Source of the DNA: Flavobacterium sp. UBA7680
Lineage (GTDB): Bacteria; Bacteroidota; Bacteroidia; Flavobacteriales; Flavobacteriaceae
DNA: 64,000 nt
Assembly: GCF_002482975.1 (NCBI RefSeq)
Contig: NZ_DLHA01000019.1
Location: 278,310-342,309, forward strand
Reading direction: 5' to 3'
A program made the position numbers and the translations under genes. The notes under the pieces were generated by a model, which was not told the origin of the DNA, did no database searches, and was given only the letters and a program-made list of their open reading frames with translations. Of this stretch, positions 43,718-53,401 are shown one piece after another (the stretch's first letter is position 1; each line of letters starts with the position of its first letter).

Positions 43718-44563
43718 TTATTTTACCAAATAGGAAACTTTATCAGCTTCGCAAAGCCTGAAATAACCAAAGGCATAATTATTAGCATCGGTAGTGTTTA
43801 CAATGTTTCCGCGGATATTTCCGGGAGGAATTGAAAACGGACTTCCGCCGTATATTTCTAAAAGTAAATTCATATAGTTGTAAAAGTTTTTAGAAATACC
43901 GCGATTTGTAATATCAACTGTATTTCCTGCTTTCATATCTTCATGATTGAACCTTGTGCTTACTTCATTTCCGTTAAAGAAATCATCGTCTGTAAGCTCA
44001 TATTCCGGATAAATCAGGAATTCACTTTTATAATCTGAAAGGTAATAGTTCACCTGATCAGCAGGATCTTTATAATAAAAAGTCAGTTCTATAACATCCT
44101 CTCCGCCAAAATCAGGAACAGTCTCCTGCTCTACTCTTTCAATAGGTGTTACAGAAGTCAGTTTTTCGGTAGCGGTAAGACTCTGACCTTCTGCTTGTAC
44201 ATAAAGCGTATAATCTGTATTTAAAACCGGAACAAAATTAGTACACTTATAAATACCCGGTTCTGTTTCGTTAAAAGTAAAAACAGTTCCTGTACTGTTT
44301 TCAACTCTTACCTGCGCTCCCGAAACTTTTGGCGTTGTGTTATTGTAATACGGAGCTGTTTTACTAATTTTTATCGTTTGTTCGTTACCAGCAGTTCCTT
44401 TAAACCATAAAATCTCCGCATCGACTACTATTCTTGTCTGTCCAGTTTCTAAATCAAGATTGACTACATCTTCACAAGATGATAAAAACAGCACACAAAA
44501 TAAGCTGAATAAAACTAGTGCTTTACTTTTAAAATTATATTTATTAATCCTTTGCATACTCAT
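43718..44563 (-). CDS. DUF4249-family lipoprotein
   Basis: 281 residues. After a short lead (MSMQRINKY) a lipoprotein signal ends LFLSSCEDVVNLD; the Met at 44557 is an alternative start. The mature region is beta-rich with IVVDAEI and YTLYVQAEGQSLTATE, typical of DUF4249, a family found beside STN-containing TonB receptors. It is coupled to the receptor gene by a TAATG overlap. It may be a surface partner for the same cargo. Confidence 0.88.
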   Translation of the reverse strand: MSMQRINKYNFKSKALVLFSLFCVLFLSSCEDVVNLDLETGQTRIVVDAEILWFKGTAGNEQTIKISKTAPYYNNTTPKVSGAQVRVENSTGTVFTFNETEPGIYKCTNFVPVLNTDYTLYVQAEGQSLTATEKLTSVTPIERVEQETVPDFGGEDVIELTFYYKDPADQVNYYLSDYKSEFLIYPEYELTDDDFFNGNEVSTRFNHEDMKAGNTVDITNRGISKNFYNYMNLLLEIYGGSPFSIPPGNIRGNIVNTTDANNYAFGYFRLCEADKVSYLVK

Positions 44564-47178
44564 TAAAATTTAAAATTATAAGAAATTCCAGGTACTACTC
44601 CAAAAATTGAAAGTCTTCTGGTTTCATTTGCTCCCGTGTCTTCATTTGTTGCAAACGTCATAGATGCTGCATTTTTTCTGTTGTAAACATTATAAAGACT
44701 GAATACCCAATAGCTTTGCCATCCTTTCTTTTTATCCGGTTTAGGCGTATAAGTCGCTGCCAAATCTAAATGGTGAAAAAGCGGCAGTCTGTTTTCATTT
44801 CGAAGTGAAAAGTTTGGGATATTGATTCCGCCAAATTCATAATAACTATTTGCATACGTTACAGGCTGACCAGACTGCAAAGTGAAATTAGCGTTAAATG
44901 ACCATTTTGGATTGTATTCATAACTTCCTACAATACTTAAATTATGCAGTTTATCATATCCTGATAAATACCAGTCACCATTTGCAACTCCCGGTTCATC
45001 AGGAGTTCTTCCAGGTGTTTTTTGTTCTGCTCTTGATAAAGTGTATGAAACCCATCCTGTAAAATTTCCGGTGTTTTTTCTAAATGATAATTCCATACCA
45101 TACGATCTCGCTTTACCATTTAAGATAACCTGCTCGATATTATTATTAGCCAATATATCGGCACCATCAATGTAATCAATACGGTTTTGTATCTTTTTAT
45201 AAAACAACTCTCCTTCAAAAGAATAATCGCCGTCTTTAAAATTTCTAAAATATCCTGCCGCATATTGATCCAGTAATTGTGGTTTTGTAAACGGTCCGCT
45301 TGGTGTCCAGATACTGGTAGGCAATGGCGATTGTGTATTCGATAAAATATGAATGTACTGCGCCATTCTGTTGTAACTTGCTTTTACAGAAGCATCATCA
45401 CTAAAAGCATACGATAATGCCACACGTGGTTCAAGATTATCAAAACTGCTTATTTTATCTCCTTTTCCGTATGTTATAGATCCTGTTGGAGTGCCTTCCT
45501 CGTAAATATGATATAACGGATTAAATACGACTGCTTTTCCATCTGCATAAGTATTAATAGTTTCATCACCTAAACGATAAAACAAACTATAACGAAGTCC
45601 GTAACGAAGGTTTAATTTTGGCGTAATTTGATTCTCAAAATCCAGATAAGCAGACGTTTCTAACGAATATTTTTTATCCAGTTGTTTGTAATTAAAATCC
45701 GAATCTAAACTTGTAGGCTGTACGGTACCCGGATTAAAATTATAATACTGACCGTCGATTCCGTAGTTTAATTTAAACTTATCCGTTACAATATGATTAA
45801 AACCATATTTAAGTCCGTATGTTCGGATATTATTATTCCAGTCAAAATCTTCCTGCTGCAAGCCAAGATTAAACTTATAATCGCTGTAGAAAACTGCTAA
45901 ATTCGTATTCAGGTTTTCTGAAAATTTATGTTTCCAGCTTAAAATTCCCATCGTGTTTCCGTAAGTACTAGAAAAACGGTCGTTTATATCAAAAACATCA
46001 TTTCCAAGATATCCAGAAAAAGCAAGTGAATTATTAGCGCCCAATCTATAATTGAACTTCGCATTAATATCATAAAACATAGCCGAATTATTATTATCAG
46101 CCAGTTTTAAAAATAAATGCGCATAAGAGGCACGACCTGCAATAAGAAACGAACCAACATCTTTTTTTATGGGTCCCTGCACTAAAAGACGGCTTGAGAT
46201 TAAACCAATTCCTCCGTTAACTTTGTAATTTTCAAAATCTCCGGTTTGCTGCGTTACATCAAGAACAGAAGATACGCGTCCGCCAAATTTAGACGGAATT
46301 CCTCCTTTATATAAATCCAGTCCGTTTACAACATCGGCATTAAAAATAGAGAAAAATCCAAACATATGTGAGTCGCCGTATACCGGCGCACCATCCAGCA
46401 GAATTAAATTTTGATCTGCAGCACCTCCACGCACGTTAAAACCAGAAGAAGCTTCTCCCGCATTTGTAACTCCAGGCAGCGTTAAAAGTGATTTTAAAGG
46501 ATCAGGTTCTCCCATTGCAACAGGAATACGTTTAATTTCTGCCATCGAAAGTTTGTTCACACTCATTTGAGTATTCCTTACATCAACCGCTTTACTATTG
46601 GTTACAATTACCTGCTCAAGCTGCTGACTGTCAGATTCCATGTTGAATTTTACTCTTTCATCATCGTTATCAACCGCAATCTGTCTTTCTTTGTTTTTGT
46701 AGCCCACATAACTTACAACAAGATTATAAATACCTCTGTCCAGTTCTATAGAAAACGTTCCATTAATATCTGTTGTAACACCGGTAGAAAGTTCTATGAT
46801 GAAAACATTCGCTCCTATTACGGGTTCCCTGTTTTCATCAAGAACCTGTCCTGTCAGTTTATTTTTTTTTTTAGCCGTTTTTACAGCTTTTTGTTTTACA
46901 AAAATATTACTGCCTACAATCGAAAATTGAATCGATGTGTTTTTATTTAATTCATTAATAAGCTGTTTGATTTCGATATTATTGTACACGCTTTTTTGCG
47001 TAAAATATCTTTGGCTTGTATTAATTTGATCTGTAAAGGCAAATTTAAAATCAGATTGATTTTCAATTTGTTTAAAGAATTCCTTTAATGTTACCGTTTG
47101 ATCTACAGTTACCGTGACGTTTTGAGAAAAAACTCCCCAACTGAATAAAAAAAAGCACGCTGAAATTATATGCTTCAT
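44563..47178 (-). CDS. TonB-dependent receptor with N-terminal STN signalling domain
   Basis: 871 residues. Signal peptide about 1-18 (GVFSQ). STN (secretin/TonB short N-terminal) domain about 20-95. Carboxypeptidase-regulatory domain about 105-190. TonB box region (LEQVIVTNSKAVD), plug about 200-320 with FNVRGGAADQNLILLDGAPVY shortened here as family mark, then barrel to the end YNFKF. STN receptors pass the substrate-bound signal to a FecR anti-sigma factor; the genes for FecR and an ECF sigma factor lie directly upstream. Cargo unknown, commonly a metal chelate or peptide. Confidence 0.93.
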   Translation of the reverse strand: MKHIISACFFLFSWGVFSQNVTVTVDQTVTLKEFFKQIENQSDFKFAFTDQINTSQRYFTQKSVYNNIEIKQLINELNKNTSIQFSIVGSNIFVKQKAVKTAKKKNKLTGQVLDENREPVIGANVFIIELSTGVTTDINGTFSIELDRGIYNLVVSYVGYKNKERQIAVDNDDERVKFNMESDSQQLEQVIVTNSKAVDVRNTQMSVNKLSMAEIKRIPVAMGEPDPLKSLLTLPGVTNAGEASSGFNVRGGAADQNLILLDGAPVYGDSHMFGFFSIFNADVVNGLDLYKGGIPSKFGGRVSSVLDVTQQTGDFENYKVNGGIGLISSRLLVQGPIKKDVGSFLIAGRASYAHLFLKLADNNNSAMFYDINAKFNYRLGANNSLAFSGYLGNDVFDINDRFSSTYGNTMGILSWKHKFSENLNTNLAVFYSDYKFNLGLQQEDFDWNNNIRTYGLKYGFNHIVTDKFKLNYGIDGQYYNFNPGTVQPTSLDSDFNYKQLDKKYSLETSAYLDFENQITPKLNLRYGLRYSLFYRLGDETINTYADGKAVVFNPLYHIYEEGTPTGSITYGKGDKISSFDNLEPRVALSYAFSDDASVKASYNRMAQYIHILSNTQSPLPTSIWTPSGPFTKPQLLDQYAAGYFRNFKDGDYSFEGELFYKKIQNRIDYIDGADILANNNIEQVILNGKARSYGMELSFRKNTGNFTGWVSYTLSRAEQKTPGRTPDEPGVANGDWYLSGYDKLHNLSIVGSYEYNPKWSFNANFTLQSGQPVTYANSYYEFGGINIPNFSLRNENRLPLFHHLDLAATYTPKPDKKKGWQSYWVFSLYNVYNRKNAASMTFATNEDTGANETRRLSIFGVVPGISYNFKF

Positions 47179-47280
47179 GAAATTTTGTATTTTTGAATAT
47201 TATTAAATGGAATAGTTTTATACTATCCTGACTATAGGAAGGATGTTTTTAGTTTCGCGGCTAGTGCATCCTTTTCTTTT

Positions 47281-48129
47281 CTATTGAAAAGTAACTTGTT
47301 TTAATTTTTCATTTACTTCATAGTTTAGGTTATACATTTCTGATATTAATTGGATAATCGTATTTAAATCTTCTTTTTTATTGATGCGCACCGTGATTCG
47401 CTGGTTTTCATATTCCTGTGGCATAATTACTTTATAACCGTAATTTGTTTCGATATAAGTACTTACATCTGTTAGCTTTTGATTATCAAAATCTATAAAT
47501 CTGTTGAATTCTGTAACCGATGTAGTTTCGTTTCCGTATGTGAATTTTTCGCCCGGTTTTAGTATCCATTTTTCATCCAGATCTTTTACATTCATTTGAA
47601 CACTTCCTTCATAAAGTTCAACCGTTACTCCCTTTTGAGTATATCCTTTTACCGTAAAAGAAGTTCCTAAAACTGTAGTGGTCGTTTCGTTGCAAAATAC
47701 CTGAAAAGGATGTTTTTTATCTTTCGTTACTTTAAAATAAACTTCTCCCGAAACTTCTACTTTTCTGTTTGCTGCAAAATTACTTGCGTAAGCAATTTTA
47801 GAATTCGGACTTAATTCTACTCTTGAACTATCTGGCAGAATTGCTGTTTTTATTATCGAAGTTGTATTTTCAATTACATTTTCGGTAAGTTGAATATTAT
47901 TCGTTACAGGATTGCTTCCGTTAAAATAAAGTCCGGTTCCTATAAGAACAAAAATCAAAACAGCCGCCGCTGCCGCAAAATAACGCCAAGAATTATTCTT
48001 CTTCTTTTTTGGAGAAAATGCCTTTGCCTGGAATTGTTCCCAAGACATCTCTTTTTCATTATCAGAATGTGAAACAGGGATTTCGTCCCATATTTTTTTC
48101 AATTCCTCTTCTATTTTCTTTTCATCCAT
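47281..48129 (-). CDS. FecR-family anti-sigma factor
   Basis: 282 residues. Cytoplasmic N terminus with WDEIPV, one membrane segment about 46-66, periplasmic FecR domain about 90-190 (SKIAYASNF, GEVYFKVTKDKKHPF, VLGTSFTVKGY) and a C-terminal DUF4974/secretin-like domain about 215-282. It holds the sigma factor at 48398 and receives the signal from the STN domain of the receptor encoded downstream. Confidence 0.93.
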   Translation of the reverse strand: MDEKKIEEELKKIWDEIPVSHSDNEKEMSWEQFQAKAFSPKKKKNNSWRYFAAAAAVLIFVLIGTGLYFNGSNPVTNNIQLTENVIENTTSIIKTAILPDSSRVELSPNSKIAYASNFAANRKVEVSGEVYFKVTKDKKHPFQVFCNETTTTVLGTSFTVKGYTQKGVTVELYEGSVQMNVKDLDEKWILKPGEKFTYGNETTSVTEFNRFIDFDNQKLTDVSTYIETNYGYKVIMPQEYENQRITVRINKKEDLNTIIQLISEMYNLNYEVNEKLKQVTFQ

Positions 48130-48141
48130 GTCTTTAGTGCG

Positions 48142-48351
48142 TTAAAGTTTTTGACAATAAAATCCTTGTTTATTAAAAACACCATACACCATTTCTTTAA
48201 TCTCTCTGTTCGTTTCGATTTTTAGAATATGATTACTATCATCTACCACAAAATCCATTGAACAATCAGAAATGATAAACCTAAGAAGCACTACAATAAA
48301 GCTTGCATCTTCCTTGGTTTTAACATCAGTTTTATAAGATTCAATATGCAT
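48142..48351 (-). CDS. Small HMA-fold-like protein without metal cysteines
   Basis: 69 residues from the ATG at 48351. A longer frame from 48456 overlaps the sigma gene and adds an improbable N terminus. The pattern MHIESYKTDVKT, then a helix, VDDSNHILKIET and a C-terminal helix ending QGFYCQKL resembles a beta-alpha-beta-beta-alpha-beta heavy-metal-associated domain, but the CxxC is absent. It lies between the ECF sigma and FecR genes, 12 bases before FecR, so it should be co-expressed. Role unknown; a modulator of sigma or FecR is possible. Confidence 0.68.
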   Translation of the reverse strand: MHIESYKTDVKTKEDASFIVVLLRFIISDCSMDFVVDDSNHILKIETNREIKEMVYGVFNKQGFYCQKL

Positions 48352-48397
48352 TTTTTGTTTCTGTTTATTAGTATAACAAACGAGAACAAAAAAGTTC

Positions 48398-48919
48398 CTA
48401 ATGGTTTTCGATTTTTTTTCGAATAAATTTACTGGCGAGGTAAATATGATTGGCAATTGTTTTTTCAGAAAGGTCTGTCATTGCCGCAATCTCCTTATAG
48501 CTAAGGTTTTCCAGTTTGTGTAAAGTAAATATTTTTTGCTGCTGCTCCGGAAGCAGATTTATGAAAGTATATAAAATTTCTTTTCTTTCTTCGAAAATTA
48601 CGTCATCATAATCCTCATTTTCGATTTCAAACTCCGAAGTATTGAGTTGAATTATTTTATTTTCTCTGTTAACGTGATTGATGATAATATTTTTGCAGAT
48701 CACAAACAGCTGTTTATCAAACAAAACATCTTCGTTAAGTAATTCTCTTTTATTATAAAGTCTTAAAAAAGTTTCCTGTACAAAATCCTGCGGAGTAAGA
48801 ACTGTAAAATTAAATCGTCTGGCAATACCAATAAGTTTATCGTAGTAATTTAGGTAAGCTTCTTTGAAGGAAGCCTCATTACCATTTTTTAAACTTAATA
48901 TAAACTTTCTATTGTCCAT
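48398..48919 (-). CDS. ECF RNA polymerase sigma factor (FecI-like)
   Basis: 173 residues with region 2 (about 10-80, PQDFVQETFLRLYNKR) and region 4 (about 110-170, LPEQQQKIFTLHKLENLSYKEIAAMTDLSEKTIANHI as shortened family pattern). It should direct transcription of the STN receptor locus when FecR is signalled by the receptor. First gene of the minus-strand run; the 281-base spacer upstream to the TPR kinase holds no gene. Confidence 0.93.
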   Translation of the reverse strand: MDNRKFILSLKNGNEASFKEAYLNYYDKLIGIARRFNFTVLTPQDFVQETFLRLYNKRELLNEDVLFDKQLFVICKNIIINHVNRENKIIQLNTSEFEIENEDYDDVIFEERKEILYTFINLLPEQQQKIFTLHKLENLSYKEIAAMTDLSEKTIANHIYLASKFIRKKIENH

Positions 48920-49152
48920 AACGTAAATATGATCCTTAGTCTTAACTCCATGTTCAAAATAATATTGTACACGATTTTTTGCAGCAAAGACTGTATTCCT
49001 TATTTTATTACTGCAAAGAACAGAAATTTATTCTAAAATTATTTAACAGAAAAAATATAGTTTTAAACAAGAGGTTATGAAAATCAATTTTTACTGTTAA
49101 ATTATGATAGCAGATACACGCCAGAGAACTCTAAAGACTTGATTTATATCCC

Positions 49153-49160
49153 TATATTTG
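49153..49160 (+). promoter_or_regulatory. -7 box of the TPR kinase gene
   Basis: TATATTTG matches TAnnTTTG, 40 bases before the ATG. The -33 element is not clear. Confidence 0.5.
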
Positions 49161-49200
49161 TTCATTAACGATCAATTAAGTCGTTATTTACTAAATACTT

Positions 49201-51627
49201 ATGAAACAAATTTATGCTTTTATTCTGCTTTTTATTTCGTTTCATAGTATTTCTCAAACAACATCTTCTACTGCAGATTATGATTTAAAGAAAAAACGAT
49301 TATTGATCCAGTTTGGTTCGATGTTTTTATATGCTAAAAATCAAGGAAAAATTGACGAAGACAGTTCGGTTGTCTTAACCTGTAAAGCTTACAAATTGCC
49401 CGTTTATTTAAGTTATAATGAAGGTTATGACAGTAAGGCTAATTTAATAGGTAATGATCTTATCGAAAAAGGAAATATCAACGCCTACAAAAAGCTTTTA
49501 TCTAAATCAAAAAATGACACTCAAATTAAAATGCTTTTACAGCTTGGTTCTTATTATCTTTTTAAAACAGGAACAAAATCAAATGATTTTGAAAATGCTT
49601 TTACTTATATAAATGAAGCTTTAACAAAAAGTAATAAACACAACGATAAAAAACTACAACAGCAGAGTTTGTTATTGCTTGGAAAATATTATTCACAGGC
49701 ATCTCGTTTTGCAGAAAGCAAAAATTGTTTCACTAAAGTAGTAAAGGAATACCGAAAGCAAAATGATTCAAAATCACTTGCAGATGCTTTAGCAAATGAA
49801 GCATTATGCCTGCCAAATTCAGATCCTGAAAAAGAAATCATTTTAAATGAAGTTATAAAACTTTATACGCAGTTAAATCTGCCAGAAAAGAAAATAGAAA
49901 ACCACATGAGGCTGATAACCGTTCATTACGGAAAAGGGAATATCAAACTTGCCTTAAAAGAATTTTATCAAAGTTTATACGATCAGAGAAAAATAGGTTT
50001 TAAGCATACCCATTTTACCGAAGCTACCATTTCTTATATAGAACTCTTTCTTTACAATACAAAAAGTGCCTTGTATTATGCTCTAAAAAGTATAAAAACA
50101 ATGGAAACTATTCAGGATTATAACTTTGCAGACATTTTTTACCTGCGTTTTGGAAACGTTTATTTAGCACTTGGTCATTATGAAGAAGCTCTTGATATTT
50201 ACAAAAAAAGTGTCGAAATGGGGCATCAAAATATGAACAGCGGCGGTTTTTACAGAAGTTATGTTAGTCTGGTTTTAGCCATGTCATCCAAAGGGAAAAA
50301 TCAGGAAGCCATTAATTATTTGAATTCGATAACAGTAGATTATCCGCCAATTGATCTTTTTGATAAAATGATTGTAAATAATACAAAGGCAAATTGTTAT
50401 GAGCGAATAAATAATTTTGCTTTGGCAGAAAAGTATTTTAAGGAAATGGATCGTTATGCCAGTCAATTAGCTAGTCCCGAAACATTGATGGATGTTTTAA
50501 ACGCTTATTCTTCAATGGCTTCTTTTTATGCCCGCAGACATCAGACCGAAAAATCAAAGCTGTATACAGATAAAATTTTAGCACTATCGAAGAAATATAA
50601 AAGAAATTATAATTCTGAAAATCTTGAACTCTCGCTGTCTATAATTGATTCTGTACAAGGAAATTATCAATCAGCTTTAAACCATTATAAGAATTATAAA
50701 AAGATAAATGATTCTATCGTTAATTTTTCAAAAAATAAACAAATTGAAGAACTTATTATTCAATACCAAACCAAAAATAAAGAACAGGAAATAAAGCTTT
50801 TAAATCAACAATCAGTATTACAAAAAAGTGAGCTGAAAAAATCAAAGCTCTTAAATACATTATCTATTTGGAGTCTTATTTTACTTTTAATTGTTATTGG
50901 TTTACTGTTTAATAGATACCGACTGAAACACCGAAATAACATTAAACTTGAATTGAAAGAAAAAGAAATAAACCAAAAGAATAAAAACCTGAGGCATTTG
51001 CTTGATGAAAAAGAATGGCTTTTAAAAGAAATTCATCATCGGATAAAAAACAATCTGCAAACCGTTATTAGTCTGCTCAATTCACAATCGGCTTATTTAG
51101 ATAATGATATGGCATTAATGGCAATAAAAAACAGCCAGCATAGAATTCATTCGATGTCGCTAATTCATCAAAAATTATATAATTCAGACAATATTTCGAC
51201 GATTAACATGCCGAATTACATTAAAGAATTAGCCAAATATTTAAAGGAATCTTTCAATTTAGGACAAAGAATTCGGTTTGAAATAAAAGCAGATCCGCTG
51301 GAATTAGATGTGGCGCAAGCCGTTCCGCTTGGGCTTATTTTAAATGAAGCTATTACAAATTCTATAAAATATGCGTTCCCAAATTATGCTGTAGGAATGA
51401 TTTATGTTTCGGCAGAAAAAACAATCGGAAATTATTATCTGCTTACTATTGCTGATAACGGAATTGGTTTTGATGCTGCAATTTCTTCAAAAAGAAAAAA
51501 CTCGTTTGGAATGAGTTTGATAAAAGGTTTAAGTGATGATCTGGATGCTAAACTTTTAATAGAAAATCAAAACGGAACTACTATCAAAATTGAGTTTTTG
51601 TCTGAATTTTTAATTGATAAAAAATAA
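49201..51627 (+). CDS. TPR-containing sensor kinase of the HisKA_2 type
   Basis: 808 residues. Signal peptide about 1-19 (HSISQ). About eight TPR-like helical repeats lie in the periplasm (about 60-510), a coiled coil near 515-555, one membrane segment about 557-580, then a cytosolic HisKA_2 domain with EIHHRIKNNLQT (His about 612/613) and HATPase with ILNEAITNSIKYAF and DNGIGFD. Such kinases often pass phosphate to LytTR or other regulators, but none is adjacent, so it is an orphan here. Confidence 0.92.
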   Translation: MKQIYAFILLFISFHSISQTTSSTADYDLKKKRLLIQFGSMFLYAKNQGKIDEDSSVVLTCKAYKLPVYLSYNEGYDSKANLIGNDLIEKGNINAYKKLLSKSKNDTQIKMLLQLGSYYLFKTGTKSNDFENAFTYINEALTKSNKHNDKKLQQQSLLLLGKYYSQASRFAESKNCFTKVVKEYRKQNDSKSLADALANEALCLPNSDPEKEIILNEVIKLYTQLNLPEKKIENHMRLITVHYGKGNIKLALKEFYQSLYDQRKIGFKHTHFTEATISYIELFLYNTKSALYYALKSIKTMETIQDYNFADIFYLRFGNVYLALGHYEEALDIYKKSVEMGHQNMNSGGFYRSYVSLVLAMSSKGKNQEAINYLNSITVDYPPIDLFDKMIVNNTKANCYERINNFALAEKYFKEMDRYASQLASPETLMDVLNAYSSMASFYARRHQTEKSKLYTDKILALSKKYKRNYNSENLELSLSIIDSVQGNYQSALNHYKNYKKINDSIVNFSKNKQIEELIIQYQTKNKEQEIKLLNQQSVLQKSELKKSKLLNTLSIWSLILLLIVIGLLFNRYRLKHRNNIKLELKEKEINQKNKNLRHLLDEKEWLLKEIHHRIKNNLQTVISLLNSQSAYLDNDMALMAIKNSQHRIHSMSLIHQKLYNSDNISTINMPNYIKELAKYLKESFNLGQRIRFEIKADPLELDVAQAVPLGLILNEAITNSIKYAFPNYAVGMIYVSAEKTIGNYYLLTIADNGIGFDAAISSKRKNSFGMSLIKGLSDDLDAKLLIENQNGTTIKIEFLSEFLIDKK

Positions 51628-51650
51628 ACCGGATTAAAATCCGGTATTTT
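51628..51650 (+). terminator. Terminator-like palindrome after the TPR kinase
   Basis: ACCGGAT-TAAA-ATCCGGT followed by ATTTT starts at the base after the stop codon. It shares the GGATTnAAATCC core with the neighbouring repeats. Confidence 0.7.
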
Positions 51651-51658
51651 AATTATTT

Positions 51659-51832
51659 TAAACTGGATTGAAATCCAGCCCTACAATATGATCCGTTCCT
51701 TCGGAACTCATATAGATGCGGTTAAATTTTTAACGGATTAAAATCCGTTTTTACGATATAATTTATTTGTTCGCAATTTTAAAAAAGAACCGGAGGTTCG
51801 ATTTATATTGTAGGTCCGGATTTCAATCCGGT
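51659..51832. repeat. Palindromic repeat, copy 1 (left of the OYE gene)
   Basis: 174 bases, almost identical and in the same direction as 53117-53289. Ends are inverted copies of each other: CTGGATTGAAATCCAG plus CCCTACAATAT at the left against ATATTGTAGG plus CCGGATTTCAATCCGG at the right. Inside are small palindromes (ATCCGTTCCTTCGGAACTCAT region, AACGGATTAAAATCCGTT, GAACCGGAGGTTC). Non-coding. The copies bracket the alkene reductase gene. Confidence 0.88.
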
Positions 51833-51900
51833 TTACGCATAATATTATAAATCCGAGTGTCAGGCTGAGCGAAGTCGAAGTCCCGCCCTGCTAAAACCTA

Positions 51901-51932
51901 AAACCCGACAGGTTTTAAAAACCAGTCGGGTT
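51901..51932 (-). terminator. Terminator of the OYE gene
   Basis: AAACCCGAC and GTCGGGTTT pair, with a further GGTTTT/AAAACC inner stem and T runs. Between this and the repeat (51843-51900) is the GTCAGGCTGAGCGAAGTCGA element, a short sequence dispersed in many Bacteroidota genomes. Confidence 0.82.
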
Positions 51933-51972
51933 TATTTTGAAATTAATAATTTATTGATTTAGTGATAAATAT

Positions 51973-53079
51973 TTACCCCATAAAAGGATAATCGGTATAA
52001 CCTCTTGCTGTGCCGCCGCCAAATAAAGTATGAGTATCTGAAATTTCATTTAGCCTGAACTTTTGTTTTACTTTAGCAGGATAATCTGGATTGGTTAAAA
52101 ATTTTCTTCCAAAGCCCACTAAATCGACCAAATTTTCCTCAAGTAATTTCTCCGCTTCTTCAGGAGTTTTATTGCCTGTTGCAATAATGGTCTTTTTAAA
52201 TGTATCTCTGAGCTCGATTCTAAAATCAAGCGGAATTTGAGGCGGATCATCCCAGTCAGCTTCACAAAGATGAATATAAGCGACATCAAGTTTGTTTAAT
52301 TCTGCGGCTGCAATCATTATGGTTTGCAGAATTTCGGGATCGTTCATATCTTTAAAACTGATAAAGGGAGATAATCTTATTCCTGTTTTTTCTTTTCCAA
52401 TGGCATTCGCAACTTCTTTTGAAATTTCAATTAGTAACCGAATTCTGTTTTCCTGTGTTCCGCCATATTCATCGGTTCTTTTATTGCTGTTGCTTCGCAA
52501 AAACTGATCGATCAAATAACCATTTGCACCGTGAATTTCAACTCCGTCAAAACCGGCTTCAATTGCATTTTTAGCTCCTTGTACAAATTCTTGAATTACA
52601 GTATCGATATCGGTTTTAGTCATTGCTCTGGGTTCTTCTACCGGAACAAAAGTCACATCTCCGTTTACTGCGCCATCAAATACATAAACACTGGTATTTT
52701 GAGCTAATAATGCCGAAGGCGCTATAGGCTGTAATCCGTTGACTTTTGAACTGCTTACCCGCCCAACATGCCATAACTGAAGAAATATTTTACTTCCGTT
52801 TTGATGTACGGCATTTGTTATTAATTTCCAGCCTTCTATTTGCTGTTTACTGTAAATTCCTGGCGTATTCGCATAGCCTTTTCCCTGCAAAGAAACCTGA
52901 GTGGCTTCTGTAATTATGATACCTGCCGTACTTCGCTGTGCGTAATATTCGGCCATTAAAGCATTTGGAATATCTCCTGGCTGTGAAGCTCTTGAACGCG
53001 TCATGGGAGCCATTAAAAAACGATTTTCTAATTGATTTCCGCTTAATTCGTACGGTTCAAATAATTTATGGTAATTCAT
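51973..53079 (-). CDS. Old yellow enzyme family alkene reductase (NemA-like)
   Basis: 368 residues, a TIM-barrel FMN oxidoreductase: MAPMTRSRA near the N terminus, LQLWHVGRVS, EIHGANGYLIDQFL with the substrate-binding His-Asn pair, DEYGG, and the late phosphate-binding GFGRKFLTNPD. It reduces activated alkenes, nitrate esters or quinones using NAD(P)H. It is a single-gene unit bracketed by direct repeats at 51659 and 53117. Confidence 0.94.
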   Translation of the reverse strand: MNYHKLFEPYELSGNQLENRFLMAPMTRSRASQPGDIPNALMAEYYAQRSTAGIIITEATQVSLQGKGYANTPGIYSKQQIEGWKLITNAVHQNGSKIFLQLWHVGRVSSSKVNGLQPIAPSALLAQNTSVYVFDGAVNGDVTFVPVEEPRAMTKTDIDTVIQEFVQGAKNAIEAGFDGVEIHGANGYLIDQFLRSNSNKRTDEYGGTQENRIRLLIEISKEVANAIGKEKTGIRLSPFISFKDMNDPEILQTIMIAAAELNKLDVAYIHLCEADWDDPPQIPLDFRIELRDTFKKTIIATGNKTPEEAEKLLEENLVDLVGFGRKFLTNPDYPAKVKQKFRLNEISDTHTLFGGGTARGYTDYPFMG

Positions 53080-53116
53080 AGCTTTTCATGATTTTTAATT
53101 TTATAACTAATATTCG

Positions 53117-53289
53117 TAAACTGGATTGAAATCCAGCCCTACAATATGATCCGTTCCTTCGGAACTCATATCGATGGGGTTAAATTTTAACGGATTAAAA
53201 TCCGTTTTTACGATATAATTTATTTCTTCGCAATTTTAAAAAAGAACCGGAGGTTCGATTTATATTGTAGGGCCGGATTTCAATCCGGT
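53117..53289. repeat. Palindromic repeat, copy 2 (right of the OYE gene)
   Basis: Direct copy of 51659-51832 with a few base changes and one missing T. After it come two further short palindromes with the same core, near 53305-53324 (GCCGGATTTCAATCCGG) and 53342-53361 (GCCGAATTTCAATCCGGC). The span 53080-53401 holds no gene. Confidence 0.88.
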
Positions 53290-53401
53290 ATTTTAGATTT
53301 ACAGAGCCGGATTTCAATCCGGTTTATTTTAGATTTGTAACGCCGAATTTCAATCCGGCATTACAAATCATCCTGTTTATTTTAATTACATTTTTTTTAA
53401 C

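Noticed and set aside
48352..48456. N-terminal extension of the small HMA-like gene
   Set aside because: It overlaps the sigma gene in another frame and has no domain-like character; the ATG at 48351 starts the recognisable domain.
51659..53289. Composite transposon or insertion sequence around the OYE gene
   Set aside because: No transposase frame or target-site duplication is seen; the repeats are short non-coding foldbacks.
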